Shown: positions 1 to 5,507 of the stretch, piece by piece
How the letters are laid out: each line of letters begins with the position of its first letter
How positions within the stretch are numbered: the stretch's first letter is position 1
Source: Thermoplasmata archaeon
Lineage (GTDB): Archaea; Thermoplasmatota; B47-G6
Length of the DNA stretch: 5,507 nucleotides
Assembly (NCBI GenBank): GCA_003663585.1
Contig: QMTU01000057.1
Coordinates: 1 to 5,507 of the forward strand
Reading direction: 5' to 3'
Program-made: the position numbers and the translations under genes
Notes under the pieces: generated by a model
Database searches by the model: none
Told to the model about the DNA's origin: nothing
Seen by the model: only the letters and a program-made list of their open reading frames with translations

Positions 1-16
1 GTTTTATAGTGTTGTG

Positions 17-25
17 CTTATATAT
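17..25 (+). promoter_or_regulatory. Archaeal TATA box candidate
   Basis: The plus strand reads CTTATATAT, which fits the archaeal TATA consensus (pyrimidine-TTATATA). A start site about 25 bases downstream falls at roughly 45-50, where the sequence changes abruptly from AT-rich to GC-rich. No purine-rich BRE is obvious immediately upstream. The match and the composition change are seen directly. That this box drives the RNA downstream is inference. Confidence 0.5.
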
Positions 26-45
26 GGAAAAGCTCTATAGGCTTG

Positions 46-287
46 GCGAGGCAGCTCAGAGCTCTCTCCCAAGTGAAGGTGAGACTAAAGACCTGATGGG
101 AGGGAGAGGAGAAACGGGAGATGTGTGGGGTCCGCGTGCCCCACGAGAGCCTGATGAAGGCCATAAAGGCAAGAGCCGTGCTCCCAAATGGCGTATGGCA
201 GAGAGGGAAGATCGCGGTGACAATGAGTCCCGACTATGGTTAGCAAAAGCTAGTCATAGCCGGGAAGAGGAGCAACGCATGACTAGC
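46..287 (+). ncRNA. Unidentified structured noncoding RNA candidate
   Basis: This stretch is about 56% GC against about 40% in the neighbouring genes and follows a TATA box. Several helices can be drawn by eye. CTCTCCC (64-70) pairs with GGGAGAG (102-108) and encloses AGGT/ACCT (77-80/91-94). GGGAG (116-120) pairs with CTCCC (181-185) and encloses GTGGGG/CCCCAC (125-130/139-144), GCCT/AGGC (149-152/158-161) and GGC/GCC (168-170/175-177). A long hairpin follows at 228-265. The plus strand is favoured because the long stem holds two G-U pairs that would be A-C mismatches on the other strand, against one A-C mismatch in the plus RNA. An open frame spans the region but its product is low in hydrophobic residues and has no ribosome site. 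The conserved cores of RNase P, SRP and tRNA were not found. Both ends are approximate. The 3' end overlaps the stop codon of the convergent hydrolase gene. Family unknown. Confidence 0.5.
228..287 (+). promoter_or_regulatory. Two mutually exclusive hairpins
   Basis: CCCGACTATGGTTAGC (229-244) pairs with GCTAGTCATAGCCGGG (249-264) across an AAAA loop: 15 of 16 positions pair, two of them G-U, with one A-C mismatch at 233/260. T228 and A265 extend the stem. The 3' arm's first nine bases, GCTAGTCAT (249-257), are also a perfect complement of ATGACTAGC (279-287). Only one helix can form at a time. Such an arrangement is known from RNA switches and attenuators, but it could also be a fold detail of the larger RNA. 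No T-rich tract follows on the plus strand. Confidence 0.5.
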
Positions 288-858
288 TTCTCCTGAAAAT
301 AACTTCTCCCCCCATAGCTGCTGAAATTATTATTGAAATCCCTAATGCCATAAGCAATGTGTCCTTGTTTATTAACATTCTAAGAACTGATGAGAAGAAT
401 AATATTGATAGTGCATATGATACTATAAAAAGTATAGCAAGCTCACCGTAACTTCCAGTTTTTATGGGCCCCCTTACCTTAGCTCTTGGATATATCCACT
501 TAACTCCTGTTGGGTTAAGGGAGTCAAGGACTAAATGAGATACATATCCAATCACTAGAAGCACTCCTACAGTAATCGCCTTCTCAGAAAATCCAGAATA
601 GCACGCTAGGAGATATGCTCCAAGAAATAATAAAAGAGCAGGATATGCGCTATGTAAAAAACCTCTATGAGTAAGCTTTTCACTAATCTTTTTAAGCCTT
701 AATAGTTTTGAAATCTTTGACCCGGGATGATCTATATCTGGGATAAGTGAGGCAATTCCTACAATAACGAAATAGCTTGTCTCATATGGGAGAAATCCTA
801 AGTGAACAGCAATAATATAAAGAAGCAATCCAAAGACAACATGTGTTACCCACATCAT
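283..858 (-). CDS. YdjM/DUF457-type membrane-bound metal-dependent hydrolase
   Basis: The product is a 191-residue integral membrane protein of the YdjM/YbcI (DUF457) family, proposed to be metal-dependent hydrolases; no substrate is established. The family's putative metal ligands are all present: Thr-His near the N-terminus (His6), PDIDHP at 40-45, THRGFLHS at 63-70, and GYVSHLVLDSLNPTG at about 104-118 with His108 and Asp112, followed by a Trp-x-Tyr-Pro motif. Four or more hydrophobic segments surround these motifs (about 4-22, 29-40, 73-90, 94-110, and two in the last 60 residues). The frame could be opened at a TTG at 879, inside dph6, but the ATG at 858 is chosen because GAGGAG lies six bases before it and the protein then begins MMWVTH, as relatives do. 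The gap to the dph6 stop is 10 bases, so the two are probably co-transcribed. The length is ordinary for the family. The family assignment is firm; the biochemical role is not. Confidence 0.88.
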   Translation of the reverse strand: MMWVTHVVFGLLLYIIAVHLGFLPYETSYFVIVGIASLIPDIDHPGSKISKLLRLKKISEKLTHRGFLHSAYPALLLFLGAYLLACYSGFSEKAITVGVLLVIGYVSHLVLDSLNPTGVKWIYPRAKVRGPIKTGSYGELAILFIVSYALSILFFSSVLRMLINKDTLLMALGISIIISAAMGGEVIFRRS

Positions 859-864
859 CACTAA

Positions 865-870
865 CTCCTC
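865..870 (-). promoter_or_regulatory. Shine-Dalgarno site deciding the hydrolase start
   Basis: The minus strand reads GAGGAG, then six bases, then ATG at 858-856. The site overlaps the TGA stop of dph6 (869-871). It supports the ATG over the longer TTG frame opening at 879. Confidence 0.7.
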
Positions 871-1543
871 ACTTTTCAATAACTTTGTATTTATTTATTA
901 TCATATAAGCCCAACTAAGCCCCTTGCGGATATTATAGCTCTCTATTATTATCCTCCTTCTAAAAATTGGTCCATCAATAACTAATGTCTCAAACTCTCC
1001 ACCTTCACCAGCTGCATGTATTCCATAGCGTCTGCTAATGTAAACGAGCCTTTCAATGACATTCTCGTCTATCTCCACTCCAAGAAGATCTTCAAGTCCT
1101 AAGCCATACACCCCCACTATTATGATCTTAAAACCAGCGGAGATGATATCCTTAAGGTGCTCTATGGGATCCCTTCCCCAGAGAGGTGCATATAGCTCTA
1201 TGTTAAGCTCCTTGCATATTCGTTCAAGTCTTTCCTTCTGATACCTAGATGCTAATGCTCCCGCAATGATCCCATGCACATGCAAATCCCTTAGGAAATC
1301 CCTCAACTCAGTTACTTCCCTCTCCTTCTCTCCAGAAACCTCTAAAATTACAGGCTTAAGTCCTATGGCCTCAGTAATTACTGGAGCTAGATGTGCATTA
1401 GGATAGTGAAACATGTATGAGTCATCTCTTTTAGGGATAACATTTATTCCATATATTACATTTATTCCACTCTTTATTGCAAGATACGTAGCATATACAG
1501 AGTCCTTTCCCCCAGATATTAGGCTTGCATATATTTTTTCCAT
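869..1543 (-). CDS. dph6: Diphthine--ammonia ligase (Dph6)
   Basis: This 224-residue cytoplasmic enzyme belongs to the adenine-nucleotide alpha-hydrolase (PP-loop ATPase) Dph6 family. It amidates diphthine on the modified histidine of elongation factor 2 using ATP and ammonia, the last step of diphthamide synthesis. The PP-loop SGGKDS sits at residues 10-15. Further family signatures follow in order: MFHYPN (44-49), GALASRYQ (95-102) with the following Lys-Glu-Arg, LYAPLWGRD (117-125), and the C-terminal EGGEFETLVIDGP (180-192). Length and motif order match archaeal single-domain Dph6, without the RidA-like extension of eukaryotic versions. The ATG is supported by GGGAGG six bases upstream. 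The gene lies 96 bases after the ABC ATPase gene, with a box C/D sRNA in between, and 10 bases before the hydrolase gene. No convincing TATA box of its own was seen, so it may be read through from upstream. An older label in databases for this family is 'ATP-binding protein, MJ0570-related'. Confidence 0.95.
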   Translation of the reverse strand: MEKIYASLISGGKDSVYATYLAIKSGINVIYGINVIPKRDDSYMFHYPNAHLAPVITEAIGLKPVILEVSGEKEREVTELRDFLRDLHVHGIIAGALASRYQKERLERICKELNIELYAPLWGRDPIEHLKDIISAGFKIIIVGVYGLGLEDLLGVEIDENVIERLVYISRRYGIHAAGEGGEFETLVIDGPIFRRRIIIESYNIRKGLSWAYMIINKYKVIEK

Positions 1544-1549
1544 TTAGAT

Positions 1550-1555
1550 CCTCCC
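1550..1555 (-). promoter_or_regulatory. Shine-Dalgarno site of dph6
   Basis: The minus strand reads GGGAGG, a strong match to the archaeal anti-Shine-Dalgarno tail, followed by six bases and the ATG at 1543. It confirms the dph6 start and shows that the mRNA has a leader. Confidence 0.75.
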
Positions 1556-1573
1556 TGATAAATAAGGAAGTAA

Positions 1574-1631
1574 GCAGTCAGAAAACCAGCAGCTCATCAC
1601 ACATCAGTAGCGGCCATCCTCATCATCCTGC
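1574..1631 (-). ncRNA. Box C/D guide sRNA (2'-O-methylation guide)
   Basis: All elements of an archaeal double-guide C/D sRNA are present in order on the minus strand: box C ATGATGA (1626-1620), a 12-nt guide GGATGGCCGCTA (1619-1608), box D' CTGA (1607-1604), a 3-nt spacer TGT, box C' GTGATGA (1600-1594), a second 12-nt guide GCTGCTGGTTTT (1593-1582) and box D CTGA (1581-1578). GCAG (1631-1628) and CTGC (1577-1574) can close a short terminal stem. The two equal 12-nt guides and the 3-nt D'-C' spacer fit the known archaeal geometry for L7Ae, Nop5 and fibrillarin assembly. By the D+5 rule the D guide would methylate the C at position 5 of AAAACCAGCAGC, and the D' guide the G at position 5 of TAGCGGCCATCC, in target RNAs. 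It fills the gap between the ABC ATPase gene and dph6. Own transcription or processing from read-through are both possible. Exact ends are estimates. Confidence 0.92.
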
Positions 1632-1639
1632 ATCAAGCA

Positions 1640-2698
1640 TTACTCCTGAAGGAGTATCACATCTCTCGGGTTAAAGTAAACCTTAATGTTATCTCCCTGC
1701 TTTAATGGCTCCTTAAGATCTGGTACCCTAACAAAGAAGAACACGTCCTTAATTTTAATAACTATTTCTACGAAGAACCCATAATACTCCACAAGATCCA
1801 CTCGTCCTTCAAACGCTTGAGCGCCTTCGAATGGTGTGAGTGATACCTTTTCTGGTCTTATAGAGAAATAAAGATCAGAGTAGTCTCCTAAGATGTTCTC
1901 TGCGGGAATGCCAGATATGCGATGCCCTAGAACCTCTAGCGTAGCCCTTCCATTCTTTATCTCCAATATCTTAGCGGGCAATATGTTGTTCTTGCCCATG
2001 AAATCTGCCACAAACTTTGTCTTAGGCCTTTGATAAATCTCCCTAGGAGTTCCCACTTGCTCAATGACCCCAAAGTTCATGACTGCAACCCTATCGGAGA
2101 GTGCCATAGCCTCCTCTTGGTCATGAGTAACGTATATGACCGTTATGTCAAGCTCTCGTTGTATTCTCTTTATCTCACTTCTCATCTCTATCCTTAGCTT
2201 TGCATCAAGGTTACTTAATGGCTCATCCAGAAGCAGAAGCTTTGGCTGGACAGCTAGAGCTCTTGCTAAGGCTACTCTCTGCTGTTGTCCCCCAGAGAGC
2301 TGAGTTGGATATCTATCTTCGTACCCTTCTAATTTAACGAGCTCTAAAGCTCTCTTTACTCTCTCCTTTATCTCATCCCTTGGAATCTTTCTTATTTTAA
2401 GGCCATATGCTATGTTTTCATAAACTGTCATATGAGGCCATAATGCATAGTTCTGGAACACAAGAACAGCCCCACGCTCGTATGTCTTTAGGTCTGTAAC
2501 GTCACTTCCGTCAAAGTATACCCTGCCCTCATCAGGGTATTCAAGACCAGCTATTATCCTTAAAAGTGTAGTCTTCCCACAACCAGATGGTCCTAGAAGT
2601 GTGAATAGTTCTCCATGCTTTATCTCTAATGAAACACCCTTAAGGGCTACTATCTCTCCGAACCTCTTGACAACTCTATCTATTTTTACAGTTACCAA
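1640..2698 (-). CDS. ABC importer ATPase, FbpC/PotA-like
   Basis: This is the 352-residue nucleotide-binding subunit of the importer. It hydrolyses ATP in the cytoplasm and should work as a dimer under the permease. All catalytic motifs are intact: Walker A GPSGCGKTT (36-44), the Q-loop glutamine at about 82 within QNYALWPHM, signature LSGGQQQR (134-141), Walker B LLLLDE (154-159), D-loop SNLD (162-165) and switch His192 in THDQ. From about residue 235 a C-terminal part with short beta strands fits the TOBE domain of this subfamily (Fbp, Pot, Ugp, Mal types), which often carries regulation. The longest frame opens at a GTG at 2707, but that GTG lies within GGTGAT, a good Shine-Dalgarno sequence placed four bases before a TTG at 2698; the TTG is preferred, and the change is three residues. 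The permease gene ends 11 bases upstream. Substrate class cannot be told from this subunit. Confidence 0.92.
   Translation of the reverse strand: MVTVKIDRVVKRFGEIVALKGVSLEIKHGELFTLLGPSGCGKTTLLRIIAGLEYPDEGRVYFDGSDVTDLKTYERGAVLVFQNYALWPHMTVYENIAYGLKIRKIPRDEIKERVKRALELVKLEGYEDRYPTQLSGGQQQRVALARALAVQPKLLLLDEPLSNLDAKLRIEMRSEIKRIQRELDITVIYVTHDQEEAMALSDRVAVMNFGVIEQVGTPREIYQRPKTKFVADFMGKNNILPAKILEIKNGRATLEVLGHRISGIPAENILGDYSDLYFSIRPEKVSLTPFEGAQAFEGRVDLVEYYGFFVEIVIKIKDVFFFVRVPDLKEPLKQGDNIKVYFNPRDVILLQE
1641..1656 (-). repeat. Short inverted repeat at the ATPase stop codon
   Basis: TACTCC (1641-1646) and GGAGTA (1651-1656) form a perfect 6-bp stem around a four-base loop (TGAA on the plus strand). It covers the last codons of the ATPase gene and part of its TAA stop, and lies about 10 bases upstream of the box C/D sRNA. 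It could mark an RNA processing or termination boundary between the ABC operon and the sRNA, but a stem this short may be chance. Confidence 0.35.
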
Positions 2699-2702
2699 GG
2701 TT

Positions 2703-2708
2703 ATCACC
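2703..2708 (-). promoter_or_regulatory. Shine-Dalgarno site at the permease/ATPase junction
   Basis: The minus strand reads GGTGAT, matching the archaeal anti-Shine-Dalgarno, then AACC, then TTG at 2698-2696. The GTG inside this site opens the longest frame but would have almost no leader spacing, which argues for the TTG start. Confidence 0.5.
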
Positions 2709-2709
2709 C

Positions 2710-4557
2710 TTAAGTTATGCCTATGAACGCGTATCTCTGTTTTGTTATTATTGTAGAGAGGATAATAGCACTAATCTGCACAGCTATGAGGATAAACCCA
2801 AGGGCTGCGGCCATGTGAGCAGATCCAGCGGCACTTACTATAAGGTCTCTCATATATGCAGTCATTGGCGCCTTAGACATCTCTAGAGATCCTATTGTGA
2901 TACTCACACTTGTCTCACTCATTGCATATACGAAACTCAGCATAGCACCTCCTAATACATTCATGGCAATAAGAGGCACTAGGATCCCCATAACAGCCCT
3001 CCATCTAGTGCTTCCTAAGTTCATAGCAGCCTCCTCAAGGGATGCATGAACCTGTTGTATTCCTGCGTATATTGACCTCGCTGTGAATGGCATACGCCTT
3101 ATACTATACGCTATTATAAGTATTGGTCCCGGATTAAAACTAACAGAGAGAGGATTTAATACTGAAGTTTTAGGGGTTATACTTGCGAAGAAGTAGAAAT
3201 AACCTATTGCTATTACTATACCAGGAACTGCTAGAGGGAATACTGTTAATGCTTCAACAATTGGTGATAGCACCCCACGGAACCTATTAGACACGTAAGA
3301 GGCCATTACGGAAATAACTACAATTATCAGTATTGCTGTGAACGCATATGTTATACTGTTAATCACATACCTTCTAACGCTTGGATCTAGAGCTATCTGA
3401 GAGATATGCTGTAAGGTAAAACCTCTTGGATATGGGGTTCTAGACCATTCCTTAGAGAATGCTAGAAGGATTACTCCAATTTGTGGGGTTATTGTAAAGA
3501 GTACTAAGGGAAGAACTATTGTATATATGATTACATATTGCCACCACTTAGGCTTTACAGTTCTTACATACCAGCGCCCTCCCTTGCTCATCATCGCATA
3601 TTGCCTGAGGCTCACATACTTCCTTATCAGAGCAAATGCTAAGAGAGACAGCGCTAGGAGAATTATCGCAAGCGCTGCTATTTCTGGGGATCTATAACCA
3701 GTTTCACTCAGGAATTTATCATATATCTGATATGTTATCAGCTTTTTAGCAATAGATGCCGAATGAAATGCTATAGGGGCTCCCAAGTCCTCAAGAGAAA
3801 ATATGAATGTAAGTGTAGCTCCTGCTGCTATTCCCGGAAGAGCTAATGGGAGCGTTATTGTCCTGAGTAATTTAAACCCTCTGCTTCCAAGGTTTTCTGC
3901 CTGTTCTTCAAGGGAGGGGTCTATATTCACAAAGCTTGCATAAGTATTAAGATATACTATTGGATAGTAGGCTATAGCCTGTGCTATCATCACTCCCACA
4001 AGGCCATCTATTCTTATGGGCTTTGGGAGTATCCCTATTAGATCGTGAAGAATCCAGTTAAAGATGCCATTCTCCCTAAATATTAACTTGACAACATAAG
4101 CGTTAACAAAAGGCGTCATTAAGAGAGGAACTATAAGCAGGACTCTAAATATGCTCTTACCAGGAAACGTGTACCTGTACATGACGTAAGCAAGCGTAAC
4201 TCCAATTAATGTGGCAAGCAGAGTAACAAACATAGCAACAATAAGAGAGTTTAAGATCACGCCAAAGTCTAGGCCTTCTACGTATATATACTGAGGAGTG
4301 TCAACATAAAGGGAACCCTGTGGCTTGGGACTTATATAGAACTCTTGAGAAAATATGCTCTTAAACCAGTGAAGAGAGAATGCGCCGTTGTATGTGAACG
4401 CTATCTTTAGCATCTCAGCAAGGGGAACTATAAGAAAAATAAATATATAGGCAAGGGGAATGACATAGGAAACTATTGCGAATAGATCAAAGTGTGGTAT
4501 TCCAAAGATGTTTTCCAAGATTTTCCTGTGTCTCACTTTCTTAACTACTGTAGCCAT
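2710..4557 (-). CDS. Double-length ABC importer permease, FbpB-like
   Basis: The product is a 615-residue membrane protein made of two fused permease halves, as in FbpB/AfuB and related iron, thiamine and 2-aminoethylphosphonate importers. About twelve hydrophobic segments are visible, six per half (first half about 25-315, second about 340-605). Each half carries the EAA coupling loop that docks on the ATPase: EEQAENLGSRGFKLLR ending in Leu-Pro at about 217-237, and EEAAMNLGSTRWRAVM ending in Val-Pro at about 508-528. A polar stretch at about 60-95 between the first two segments should face outside. The frame could begin at a GTG at 4569 overlapping the fbpA-like stop, but GGGTGA followed eight bases later by ATG (4557) favours the ATG. 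The N-terminus is lysine and arginine rich, as for a cytoplasmic end. The gene sits between the binding protein and ATPase genes, the standard order. A single chain forms the whole channel. Confidence 0.93.
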   Translation of the reverse strand: MATVVKKVRHRKILENIFGIPHFDLFAIVSYVIPLAYIFIFLIVPLAEMLKIAFTYNGAFSLHWFKSIFSQEFYISPKPQGSLYVDTPQYIYVEGLDFGVILNSLIVAMFVTLLATLIGVTLAYVMYRYTFPGKSIFRVLLIVPLLMTPFVNAYVVKLIFRENGIFNWILHDLIGILPKPIRIDGLVGVMIAQAIAYYPIVYLNTYASFVNIDPSLEEQAENLGSRGFKLLRTITLPLALPGIAAGATLTFIFSLEDLGAPIAFHSASIAKKLITYQIYDKFLSETGYRSPEIAALAIILLALSLLAFALIRKYVSLRQYAMMSKGGRWYVRTVKPKWWQYVIIYTIVLPLVLFTITPQIGVILLAFSKEWSRTPYPRGFTLQHISQIALDPSVRRYVINSITYAFTAILIIVVISVMASYVSNRFRGVLSPIVEALTVFPLAVPGIVIAIGYFYFFASITPKTSVLNPLSVSFNPGPILIIAYSIRRMPFTARSIYAGIQQVHASLEEAAMNLGSTRWRAVMGILVPLIAMNVLGGAMLSFVYAMSETSVSITIGSLEMSKAPMTAYMRDLIVSAAGSAHMAAALGFILIAVQISAIILSTIITKQRYAFIGIT

Positions 4558-4565
4558 CTTAGTGT

Positions 4566-4571
4566 TCACCC
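4566..4571 (-). promoter_or_regulatory. Shine-Dalgarno site of the permease gene
   Basis: GGGTGA on the minus strand lies eight bases before the ATG at 4557-4555. Its TGA is also the stop codon of the upstream binding protein gene, and its GTG is the false longer start, the same arrangement as at the permease/ATPase junction. Confidence 0.55.
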
Positions 4572-5507
4572 AGTGATGGACTTAAGCTCATTTAGTACTT
4601 CATTATACTTTTGTTCTGCAGCAGTTCTCCAAATTCTCAAGTAATCATCTGGGTTCTTCTTCACATACTCATTGTTCTCCTTCGCCCACTCTAGGGTGAA
4701 CTTCACAGTTTGTCCAGTCCTTGGATCCTTAAACGTTAAGAGCTCAGTAAGTTTGTTCTTTAGGCTTTCAAATTGTTCATCTGTTATCTTACCGCTCTTC
4801 TTTGCCTCAACAAGCTGTATCCATACTGAGTGCAGTAGATCGTGTGTGTCTACTAGTGTCGCCTTAAAGTAATATTGCATCGTAACTTCTGTCTCTAGGG
4901 CAAGTGTATCATTAAACGGAATAGCACTTACGCTTTCAAGGCTATCATAGGCCTTCTTAAGGTCGCTTCTCTGTTTACCCTCTGGTGTATTGAAGACCTC
5001 AGGGTTTATAGGCATTCTGTTTATACTTGGATCAAGCCATATCTTCTGGCCTTCTGGAGAGAGCACCCACAGTATGAATGCTTGAGCAGCCTCCTTATGT
5101 GGAGCGTTCTTTACGAGAGCTATTGGGTCTGCGTTGACTATTGATTGACCGCTCGGCACTACGTACTCACAGGCTGGATTCGCCTTCATAGCTATATATC
5201 CGTAGAAGTCTATTGTTGTTCCAACGGCTATTTCTCCCGCTATAACGCCCTCACGTACAGCATCACTTGCATCATATATCCTAGCATTGGCTGCCATCAA
5301 CGTGAGAATTCTCCATCCTTCTTCCCATCCGAAGGCTTGAAGTATTATCTCAAATATCCTAGTATTGCTCGTTGATTTAGTTGGATCTGCAGTACCAACA
5401 GCTGGAGGCTCCATGGCAAAGACTTCTGATGCTAAATCCTCCCACTTCTTTGGCTGAGGAAGTCCTAGCTGTAGAAGCTTATCGTGGTTCACTGTGAAAC
5501 CAAATGA
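4566..5507 (-). CDS. ABC solute-binding protein, FbpA/AfuA-like (partial, N-terminus outside window)
   Basis: The visible 313 residues are the C-terminal part of an extracytoplasmic binding protein of the type 2 periplasmic-binding fold that delivers solute to the adjacent permease. The frame stays open to the right edge; a GTG at 5492 is internal, because the residues upstream (SFGFTV before NHDKLLQLGLP) continue the family's conserved segment. Recognisable parts are LGLPQPKKWEDL near the start, GEIAVGTTIDFYGY in the middle, then YVVPSGQSIVNADPIALVKNAPHKEAAQAFILW with LSPEGQKIW after it, the usual hinge and C-lobe pattern (given here as separate blocks). FbpA proteins bind ferric iron through paired tyrosines in a region like the FYGY block, so iron is possible, but thiamine, phosphonate and sugar-phosphate binders are close relatives. 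About 140 mainly polar, probably helical residues follow the family's usual end (RMPINPEVF), with no C-terminal membrane anchor. The signal peptide or lipobox cannot be judged. Confidence 0.85.
   Translation of the reverse strand, partial: SFGFTVNHDKLLQLGLPQPKKWEDLASEVFAMEPPAVGTADPTKSTSNTRIFEIILQAFGWEEGWRILTLMAANARIYDASDAVREGVIAGEIAVGTTIDFYGYIAMKANPACEYVVPSGQSIVNADPIALVKNAPHKEAAQAFILWVLSPEGQKIWLDPSINRMPINPEVFNTPEGKQRSDLKKAYDSLESVSAIPFNDTLALETEVTMQYYFKATLVDTHDLLHSVWIQLVEAKKSGKITDEQFESLKNKLTELLTFKDPRTGQTVKFTLEWAKENNEYVKKNPDDYLRIWRTAAEQKYNEVLNELKSITG

Noticed and set aside
52..70. tRNA D-arm-like GCAGCTCAGAGCTC
   Set aside because: No T-loop (GGTTCGAATCC-like), anticodon arm or acceptor stem follows.
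151..177. CTGATGA core resembling a hammerhead ribozyme
   Set aside because: The hammerhead needs GAAA after stem II and a cleavage site closing stems I and III. Neither the downstream AAGAGCC nor the upstream GAAAC (111-115) gives a workable arrangement in any permutation.
46..287. RNase P RNA or SRP RNA
   Set aside because: The conserved RNase P P4 strands (GAAGUCC-like and AGANNNGGCUUA-like) are absent. CCGGGAAGAGGAGCAACGC at 260-278 loosely recalls the SRP helix 8 tip, but the matching 5' side is missing because those bases pair in the long hairpin.
9..296. Plus-strand open frame of 95 codons across the left-end region
   Set aside because: Its product is dominated by Glu, Arg, Gly and Lys with little hydrophobic content, it opens at a GTG upstream of the TATA box with no ribosome site, and it follows the purine-rich composition of the structured RNA.
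1056..1241. Plus-strand open frame inside dph6, and similar ones at 4672-4872 and 5145-5375
   Set aside because: They lie antisense within well-supported conserved genes, lack ribosome sites and show no recognisable domains.
1556..1566. AT-rich CTTATTTAT on the minus strand as a dph6 promoter
   Set aside because: It is only about 15-20 bases before the ATG, so transcription would start inside the gene, whereas a Shine-Dalgarno site shows that a leader is needed.
4566..5492. GTG at 5492 as the true start of the binding protein
   Set aside because: The frame continues to the window edge with conserved family residues upstream and the N-terminal lobe and signal sequence would be missing, so the gene is cut by the edge.

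Overview
The window looks like part of a chromosome from a thermophilic archaeon, probably Thermoproteota (Crenarchaeota) or a close relative; I cannot name the genus. Four observations support this. There is a diphthine--ammonia ligase, an enzyme of archaea and eukaryotes. There is a textbook archaeal box C/D guide RNA. Shine-Dalgarno sites match the archaeal 16S tail (GGAGG, GGTGAT). Coding DNA is AT-rich (about 40% GC by rough count), with AGA/AGG for Arg and ATA for Ile. A noncoding stretch at the left end is much richer in GC (about 56%), as structured RNAs are in AT-rich thermophiles.

Layout. All recognisable protein genes lie on the minus strand and read from right to left. First is a three-gene Fbp/AfuABC-type ABC importer: a solute-binding protein cut by the right edge (4566-5507), a double-length permease (2710-4557) and an ATPase with a C-terminal TOBE-like domain (1640-2698). 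Then comes a short gap that is not empty: it holds a complete box C/D sRNA (about 1574-1631, minus). After it come dph6 (869-1543) and a YdjM-type membrane metal-dependent hydrolase (283-858). The genes are separated by 8 to 11 bases within the two clusters, so each cluster is probably co-transcribed, and the sRNA may be processed from a read-through transcript.

The left 290 bases contain no convincing protein gene. On the plus strand an archaeal TATA box (17-25) precedes a GC-rich region with several strong helices, including a 17-position stem at 228-265 that competes with an alternative 9-bp stem. I read this as an unidentified structured ncRNA, convergent with the hydrolase gene. I could not match it to RNase P RNA, SRP RNA, tRNA or rRNA.

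How the parts work together. The importer brings in a small solute, perhaps iron or another small ligand, with ATP hydrolysis in the cytoplasm. Dph6 completes diphthamide on elongation factor 2. The C/D sRNA directs 2'-O-methylation of RNA, most likely rRNA. Dph6 and the sRNA both serve the translation machinery, while the hydrolase has no known link to either. Start codons for three genes were moved from the longest frame to positions supported by Shine-Dalgarno sites.
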